A stretch of DNA of 64,000 bases from Diplosphaera chodatii (lineage: Eukaryota; Chlorophyta; Trebouxiophyceae; Prasiolales; Stichococcaceae): the NCBI GenBank assembly GCA_032358165.1, contig JAALGY010000017.1, positions 1-64,000 of the forward strand, given 5' to 3'. How positions within the stretch are numbered: the stretch's first letter is position 1; each line of letters opens with the position of its first letter. Shown in pieces: positions 57,581 through 64,000 of this stretch. The position numbers and the translations under genes were made by a program. Under the pieces are notes generated by a model, which saw only the letters and a list, made by a program, of their open reading frames with translations, was not told the origin of the DNA and ran no database searches.

Positions 57581-57956
57581 GTTGCCCAAGCTGCTGGGGT
57601 TGCCGAAGGTCTCAGAAGCAAAGAGATATGATGCGCTGCAATACACGTTCTGCAAGCAGTGCTGTTGACGCGGCTGATATCAGACCTAGAGTGGCACCCG
57701 TTCTTAGTAAATATTGAGCGAAGGGCGCTGTGGGCTGTGTTTGCGCAAATGGCGTCACTTCAGCCGGCGCGTCAAAAAGCCCTAGTCAATGACAAGAGGT
57801 TGACGTGGCAGCACCAGCGAAGCTGCAACACGTCGTCGATGGTGCAGATGTATCAACAGTCTCTAAGATGTGCGACTACCAGCGGATGGATGGAGAATTC
57901 TGTTTCAGCTCTGCATAGCGGCCAGCGTGAGGGTGTGGCAACCTCGATCTACTGCA
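57581..57956. other. Spacer upstream of PDX1
   Basis: 376 bp between PDX1 and the upstream minus-strand gene. It should contain the PDX1 promoter; no element identified. Confidence 0.45.
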
Positions 57957-60366
57957 TCAAAACTCGCAGCAGCGGGCAACCTCCTCCCGCAGCTCCGTCA
58001 ACCGCCGGTGGCTGGTGCGGTACTCCGCCTCCGCCGCCTCGCCCGCCTGTTCGTCTGCCAGGTCCAGCCGCGACTCGGATGCAGTCTGCGCCACAGTGTG
58101 TCCAGGACCGATCATCTCACACGGCCTGATGTATTTGCAGCTGTCAGGTGATGGTGCGCTTCTTGCTGCCCCATGATGTACCAAGCAGATGTGATGGTAG
58201 GTGCAGGACGTATGAAGCGGCATCACCCCACGCATGCCAGGATGCAGCCCCAGGTGGACCAGCCAGACACTGCAGCACTCCACTCGACAACCACCTGCAG
58301 CCCCAGTGAGGCATCTCGATTTCCCAGCAGTATTTGTGAACCCCACCTGCAGCAGGCTGATGCGGGCGTCCACGGCGTTCAGCAGCCGCAGCGGCGTGGT
58401 GCTGAGCTGCAGCTCCCCCGAGCCGTCGTCCGCCGCCGCCGCCCCGCCGTCCCCCGGCGGCGTGAAGGCGTCCGGCAGCAGCGCCGCCCGTTCTGCAGCA
58501 TCCTCTACTTCCAGCAGGAAGTCCAGGATGCGGTCCTGCACTCGCCAGCGGAGTCCGTCAGTAAGCATATCGGATGCCCTGCAGCTAGAAATGCAGGCGG
58601 CAGTGGCGTGTGCTTCTGGCAGCACGCTGTGCAATCTGAGATGCAGCGCAGCAAGCGCAGCTGCCTGTGCAGACATGCCGCTCTGCTACAGGTTGTGCCT
58701 CGGGTATGCTCTCACCGTGGCAGCCGCGGCGTTGATGCCGGCCTCGCCTCCTTGCATCGGCGCGCGCCCCAGCAGCTGCACCGCTGACCGCATGCGCGAC
58801 TCCCACATCCCCTTTTCCAGGTTCGCCACCTGCACAGCAATTCATTTTCACTCTTGCGCATCATGATGCAACCCACATGGGCCAGTAATGTTCCTGCAGT
58901 TTTGCCACCTTGTGCTTTGCAAAGCGGGTGAAGTATACACACGCAGCCTGGGATGACCCAGACACATCATCAAGGACGAACTAAGGACGGTGTGGCGGAG
59001 CATGCAAGGCCACACACACACTCCAAAGCCTTCCAACGACTACCATGCTTCATGTCGACTAGCAGCTGCCAAGTCTCCCAAGTCAGGGTCCCCGTTTGAG
59101 CGCGAACGGTGCAGGGTCACTATCGATGATCCCAGACGGGTCTGGGCACACCCAGAGATCTTGCCACTAGTTAAACTAGGGTGCCGTGCAGGACTACTGC
59201 AACGTTTGGCAGAAGCAGGTCTAGCCCCGTCCACATATTGAGAAGAGCTGGGTGGGTTGGGGTGCACCACAAGATGTGCCTGGCAAACAATGCTTGATGA
59301 CGCCTTGTGATGCTCTGGGCAAAGGGTTATTTACAGTTGGGCCGTATGGGCTTATCAGCCACCATGGGGCCGATCAGCTACCATGCGCACCTGGCGCTTG
59401 GCCAGAGCTTGCCCCACTGGCGATAGCGCCAGCGCTGCCCGCCGCCGCGCAATCTCAGCCTGCTCTGCCTCTGTCAGCTCGCCTGTTGGCCCCTGCAACC
59501 AGCCAGACCAGGCTGCTGGGGGCTGCAGATCTGGTAGCATGCTTGCAGCAGAGTTGCAGACTCAGTACTTGCTTTGCGCTCCTATGCAGGTCGCAAACTC
59601 AGTAAACTGCACCGTGCCCTAGCTCAAGGGCATACGCTGCAGGCGACTGACGGAACGCAGTGAGCAGCTGGGCCGCACCTGCAGCGACGCCAGCTGCGCA
59701 TCGCCGGCCGCTGCATCGTCCCCAGGCGCCGGCAGCGCGCCGTCCAGCGCCTTCATGCAGGGACATGACCGACCATTTATCCGTGACCCGCACCAAAGGT
59801 GATGGGCTACAGGTTGGCATTTAGGGCACGGCAGTGCCCTTTCCTCTTGACAGTTGTGAATGTAAAAACATCACATCAGTCACGCCATACCTTGACGCCC
59901 AGGTCAGCCGCGATGGCGACGTACTCGTCGAAGGACAGCGGCTTGAGGCCCTCGCGCGCGGCGATGACCGCCGCCGCCAGCGCCCCCAGCTCGATCTTCT
60001 CCGGCCCCTGCGCCTCCGACTCCCTATGGAAACCACAAGAAAGTGTGTTGCACCCTGAGCTGGAGGCATGTGGTCACAGCTGCACCGAGTGCTGATCTGA
60101 TAATGAGCTTGCTGGTCCACCAGGGCTACATTTGGGCAAGTTCACGCACTGGTGAGAATGGCTAACCTGTCTGACAGCCAGAAGAGGAAGTCCATGGTCA
60201 GGTTGCGCGGGTTCTCCGGCGCGTCTGGCGCCGTGGCGTACAGCGCCTGCACGCCGTGCGTCCTCAGCCGCGCCAGCAGCTCCTCATTGCTGGGCTGCGA
60301 CTGCGCATCAGGCTGCCCCGCGTCGGCGTCGGCATCTGGCTGTGCTGCATCTGCCGGCCCCGCCAT
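57957..60366 (-). CDS. Unknown 312-aa protein, helical and acidic
   Basis: Seven exons join with perfect phase: 60366-60167, 60023-59891, 59750-59679, 59492-59391, 58829-58716, 58535-58347, 58085-57957 (939 bp). The start is MAGPADAAQPDADADAGQ. An acidic, low-complexity N-terminus is followed by ARLRTHGVQALYATAPDAPE and NLTMDFLFWLSDR, then IELGALAAAVIAAREGLKPL and FDEYVAIAADLGVK. Next come TEAEQAEIARRRAALALSPV, ANLEKGMWESRMRSAVQLLG and DRILDFLLEVEDAAERAALL. It ends in a helical tail AEYRTSHRRLTELREEVARC. No signal peptide, membrane segment or catalytic motif is evident. I do not recognise the family. Reading through the donor at 59391 gives a shorter alternative ending at 59355 (180 aa), but the spliced version fits better. 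Confidence 0.78.
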
Positions 60367-60937
60367 CGCTGCCGATTGATGACGTCTGCGCCTGTGGCTG
60401 CACTGCCTGTAAGACGGAATCCGTCTTTGGATTCCGTGTGATGCTGCAGCAGCGCTGCCTGTGGCCGCTGCATGCTTGCTGGCGTGCCCCTGATGCTGCG
60501 CAGACTGGCTAAAATGACATGAAACTGGGAGAGGACTGTTTGTTGAGCGGAGCTGCATGTGCTGCTGCCCTACTTGGTCACAGTGCATCTCGCTGGCAGT
60601 GATCAGCAGTGTAGGCCAGCAACACGAAAGTTGATGGTGAGTGGGTGATCTCCTGCGATCTTCATGCACTGCTGCATCACTTGCCGGCTTCACATCAACC
60701 AGGTTTGCCACGACTCAGATGTGTAGGGCGTCATACGCCAACAACGCGCGCACGAGCAGAATGTGCTGTAATCGCAAGGTGTTGCAACGATCTTGCACCT
60801 GGAATGTCGTCAGGAATCAGCAGCATCATCATCAGCCCAGACATTCATTTTGCAGGTTGCTACCATCACACATAATCTGATATGGATACTTCCATGCTCT
60901 AGGTGCAGCTCGGCCTGAACAGCGGTGTGCAGCAGGC
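60367..60937. promoter_or_regulatory. Divergent promoter region
   Basis: 571 bp between the unknown 312-aa gene (minus) and the FAD oxidoreductase gene (plus). Contains GACGGAATCCGTC (60413-60425), a perfect palindrome apart from its central base, followed by a partial repeat TTTGGATTCCG. This could be a protein-binding site, but there is no supporting evidence. Confidence 0.4.
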
Positions 60938-63900
60938 ATGGCGGTAGCGGGAGCGCTGCCATGGAGCTGTTGCCCCTCATGCATGCAGGCAGCGCAATCA
61001 CAACCCCGTCACAGCTTCGCAGCTGGGCACAGAGCGCAGCGCAGCGCGCGTTTGGTGCACGCTTCGGCCGCCAGATGCCGACGGCAGCATGCCGTAGGCA
61101 GCAGCCATGCACGCAGCCAGACAAGGCACGCGGCCTCCCCGGATGCGCATGGTTGCGACATGCGTCAGTACACCAGCAGCTGTGGCAGCCACCTACTGGG
61201 TAACGCCAGTATACGGAGGTCCGCTGCATACAGCCGGCGAGCTGTCGTGGTGGCGGCAGCTAGTCAGGGTGCGCCGACGGAGGAGACGGATGTGGTGATC
61301 GTCGGCGGCGGGCTGGCGGGCCTCGGGGCGGCGCTCGCGCTGCAGAAAGCAGGTGCGATGAAGGTTCACCACTGATCCGTCCACCACACGAACCTGCTCC
61401 CATGCAGCTGAAGCTGAAGGATGGAAGGGTCCTTGCAACAGCGGTCCCTGCACGCCTGTGGTGGCAAGCAATGTGCCGATGGGCGAGGCACATTGACATG
61501 ACAGCTGGACTCAAGGTGGCAGGGGTGCCCTTCGTGCTGCTGGAGGCCAGCGACGGCGTCGGCGGCCGCGTGCGGACAGACGAGGTGGACGGCTTCCTGC
61601 TGGACCGGGGCTTCCAGATCTTCCTGACCTCCTACCCCGAGTGCAAGGTAGTCCGCCAGAACCGCCCCACTGTGCCCACGTGCACAGCCATTGACGCACA
61701 TGCACCCCTTGCTGCTTGATACAGCAGCTGGAATGCTGTACCGTCTTGCTGGACGAGTTCTGTTGCTGATTGGGTCCGAAGCGGTGGGGACAGGAAGCAA
61801 TAGGGACAGAACAACGGCGTCGGCTTCACTTCATTCCATTCCACCTTCATCTGCAGGGGCTGCTCGACTACGGGGCGCTGCAGCTGCAGCCCTTCTACGC
61901 TGGAGCCACGGTGCGGTTCAGCGGCGGCTGGCACCGTGTGGCGGACCCCCTGCGCCACTTCTTTGACGGCATCGCCAGCCTGGCCAACCCCATCGGCAGC
62001 CCCATCGACAAGGTAGGAGGTGGCCTTATTGATTTCAAGACAGATATCGCCGGGTATGGCATACCGTAGCACCATTATGATGCAGAAGTGCCGGGCCTAT
62101 GGCAGGCGATGTTGTGCAGCACCGGCAGGGGCCATTCTCTTGTCGAGATTCGGGAGGTGTAGGTCCTGCCTCGGTCCTGCAGGTGCGGGTGGGCCTGTTC
62201 AGGCTGAAGGCGCTGCTCGGCAACACCTACGACTCGCTGGCCGCCCCAGAGACCAGCACCCTCCAACAGCTGCAGGTGCTTGGTTCAACATGCTTGCAAC
62301 ATCAGGCTGGCAGCCAGTCGAAGGTCTGCTGACAGCCCGAAAGCTGTGACAGCCCTTGAGGCGCCTGCAGAATCTCTGGATCACAGCGGGCACATGCAGG
62401 GCATTGACGACAACGGCCAATGAGTGGGCACGTTAGGCTGTCAGCTGCATCAACCTGCCACGACACAAGGCAGGGGCTCGATGTTTTTTGCTCCCCCTGT
62501 TCAGGCGGAGGGCTTCTCAGCGGCCATCATCGACCGCTTCTTCCGCCCCTTCCTGGGCGGCATCTTCTTTGACAGCGGCCTGGGCACCAGCTCCCGCCTC
62601 ACCAGCTTCGTCATGCGCATGCTGGCCACGGTAGGTTGGACGTAAGTCCCAAAGCCCTCAAACTGATCTGGCTTGACGGCGGCCTGGGCACCACCTCCCG
62701 CCTCACCAGCTTCGTCGTGCGCATGCTGGCCACGGCACAGCTCTGACGCCAGCTTCTGACTGCAGCATGTCATGACGCCTACGGCAATCGTCAGCTTTGA
62801 GCGCTACAGTGTGCACATAAACCTGCACCTGCACAGCGGGGATAGCGTTGCCCTGGGCTGAGAATAACCACCAGCCTGCAGCTGCTTGTGCACTGGCAGG
62901 TGAACAGCTCTGCAACAGCCCGGCCACTGCTGAAGCTCCGCCTCGCACTCTGCAGGGGGAGAACTGCCTGCCGGAGAGGGGCATTGGCGCCCTCACACGG
63001 CAGCTGGCACAGCGGCTTCCGTCAGACTTGATTCGCTTAGGTGACCATTGACAGCTGGGTGTGCTGCTGCTAAAACGCACATCGCAGCATGAAGCATAAA
63101 GGGCTCCTTGCCTGAGTCTCACGGCGCGCTGTTTGGCACATGTGCAGAGTCGCCTGTGGAGGTGCTGGACACAGCCGGAGGGCACGGCGTCGCGGTGAAG
63201 ACCAAGGTATTGTTCGCCTATGCTCGCATGCAGGAAGGGTCATACTTTCACGACGAGAGAGACCTACTGCACAATCTATGGGTGGCACGTGCATTTGAAC
63301 CGACACAACGGGGGCATGGACGCAACATCGTGGCTGACAACCGTGCGCAAGTCCAGCGGTGTCTCGCCTACAGGGTGGTCTCACCGTCCGCGGCCGCCGT
63401 GGCGCAATCGTGGCAGCAGAGGGGCCAGCAGCAGCCCAGCTCCTGGGCCCCCGCCTGGGCGGCAGCCCTGCAGCGGCGGTGTCGGGCGTCGGCACCTGCT
63501 GCCTGTACTTTGCGTGAGTCTTACCAGTGTGACCTGACTGCAAGTGTGGCACACCTGCTGCCAACAGCTCCTCAGCTTGATGCAGCAGCCATGCTAAGGT
63601 ACTCTTGCTATAGCCTGCTGCACTTTGTGTTCTTCTCAGGCCATACGTCAGATGGTAGCACCTTTAAATATCTATGTACTATGTTAACGGGCATGCCCAC
63701 CTGCAGAGCGGAGCAGCCGCCCAGCCCAGAGCCGATGCTGTACCTGAACGGCGACCGCAGCGGCGTCGTCAACAATGTGTGCTTCCCATCGACGGTGTCG
63801 CCCTCATACGCACCCGCCGGCAAGGCGAGTCCTGCACACAGGATCCTGGGCTGATGTGCAGTGTGACATGCACGGGGACCAGGTGCTGGCGTCCCTTTTG

Positions 63901-64000
63901 CAGAAAGGCGCCTGGCGTCCCTTCCACAAAAGGCACCTGACACTGCCTCCTATTGATGCAGACGCTGGTGTCGGTGTCGACCGTTGGGACGCAGCCGGAC
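60938..64000 (+). CDS. Plastid-type FAD-dependent amine oxidase/desaturase-like protein (3' end beyond window)
   Basis: Exons: 60938-61352, 61523-61647, 61857-62012, 62183-62275, 62505-62630, about 62958-63040, 63148-63206, 63374-63513, 63707-63824, 63962 onward. Phases agree across the joins. The ATG at 60938 opens an Ala/Arg/Ser-rich leader of about 105 residues (MAVAGALPWSCCPS start, RRAVVVAAASQGAPTEE end), typical of a chloroplast transit peptide. Then come the FAD-binding TDVVIVGGGLAGLGAALALQ, FVLLEASDGVGGRVRTDEVD and LLDRGFQIFLTSYPE. Later conserved blocks are IIDRFFRPFLGGIFFDSGLG, ERGIGALTRQLAQRL and PMLYLNGDRSGVVNNVCFPS. The family covers amine oxidases, protoporphyrinogen oxidase and carotenoid desaturases; this copy resembles the uncharacterised plastid/cyanobacterial NAD(P)/FAD oxidoreductases rather than a named enzyme. 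The exon ending at 63824 is followed by GCGAGT, an apparent GC-AG intron. Confidence 0.88.

Noticed and set aside
59355..59492. Read-through end of the unknown 312-aa gene giving a 180-aa protein
   Set aside because: The frame is open to a stop at 59355, but a good donor at 59391 joins three further in-phase exons with similar protein character, so the longer gene is preferred.
1..64000. CRISPR arrays, bacterial operons, tRNA or rRNA genes
   Set aside because: None could be supported by eye; the repeats present are a satellite, LTRs and coding repeats. tRNA genes in particular would need a covariance-model search to exclude.

Overview
The window looks like nuclear DNA of a green alga. It is GC-rich, its genes are split into many short exons with GT..AG (occasionally GC..AG) introns, and it encodes a Toc159-type chloroplast import GTPase, so it comes from a plastid-bearing green-lineage cell. 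A trebouxiophyte such as a Chlorella relative fits best, but that is inference. No operons, bacterial-type genes or CRISPR arrays are seen. The genes below were rebuilt from splice signals; for six of them the exon lengths sum to a multiple of three with matching phases throughout, and a further one is consistent as far as the window reaches. Coordinates are counted by eye, so exon edges can be off by 1-2 bases.

Layout. 1-2965: a tandem satellite of about 172 bp per unit. 2966-6740: an unrecognised gene remnant, unassigned sequence, and a gene of unknown function (copy 1). 6740-11377: mostly unassigned. 11378-23560 (minus): a WDR11-like WD-repeat gene. One of its small introns now holds a complete, very young Ty3/gypsy chromovirus with identical 226-bp LTRs and a 5-bp target duplication (12808-18864). 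23.8-25.56 kb (minus): a second copy of the unknown gene seen at 4.7-6.7 kb. 26007-28139 (plus): an ADP-ribosylglycohydrolase. 28512-32288 (minus): a protein with a Tic22-like segment. 32716-33834 (plus): a small basic protein resembling U3-associated Utp16. 34078-38238 (minus): GNL2/Nog2 GTPase. 38892-47636 (plus): Toc159. 48429-49711 (plus): a tail-anchored coiled-coil protein. 50008-53715 (minus): ALG8. 54885-57580 (minus): PDX1. 57957-60366 (minus): an unknown 312-aa protein. 60938 to the window end (plus): a plastid-type FAD amine-oxidase-like enzyme.

Functional themes are ordinary eukaryotic housekeeping: chloroplast protein import (Toc159, possibly Tic22), ribosome assembly (GNL2, Utp16-like), N-glycan assembly in the ER (ALG8), vitamin B6 synthesis (PDX1) and vesicle traffic (WDR11). 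The most unusual parts are the recent retroelement, the inverted fragment of its own LTR inside its pol gene, the duplicated unknown gene, the satellite, and the repeat-built acidic/glutamine-rich domain of Toc159.
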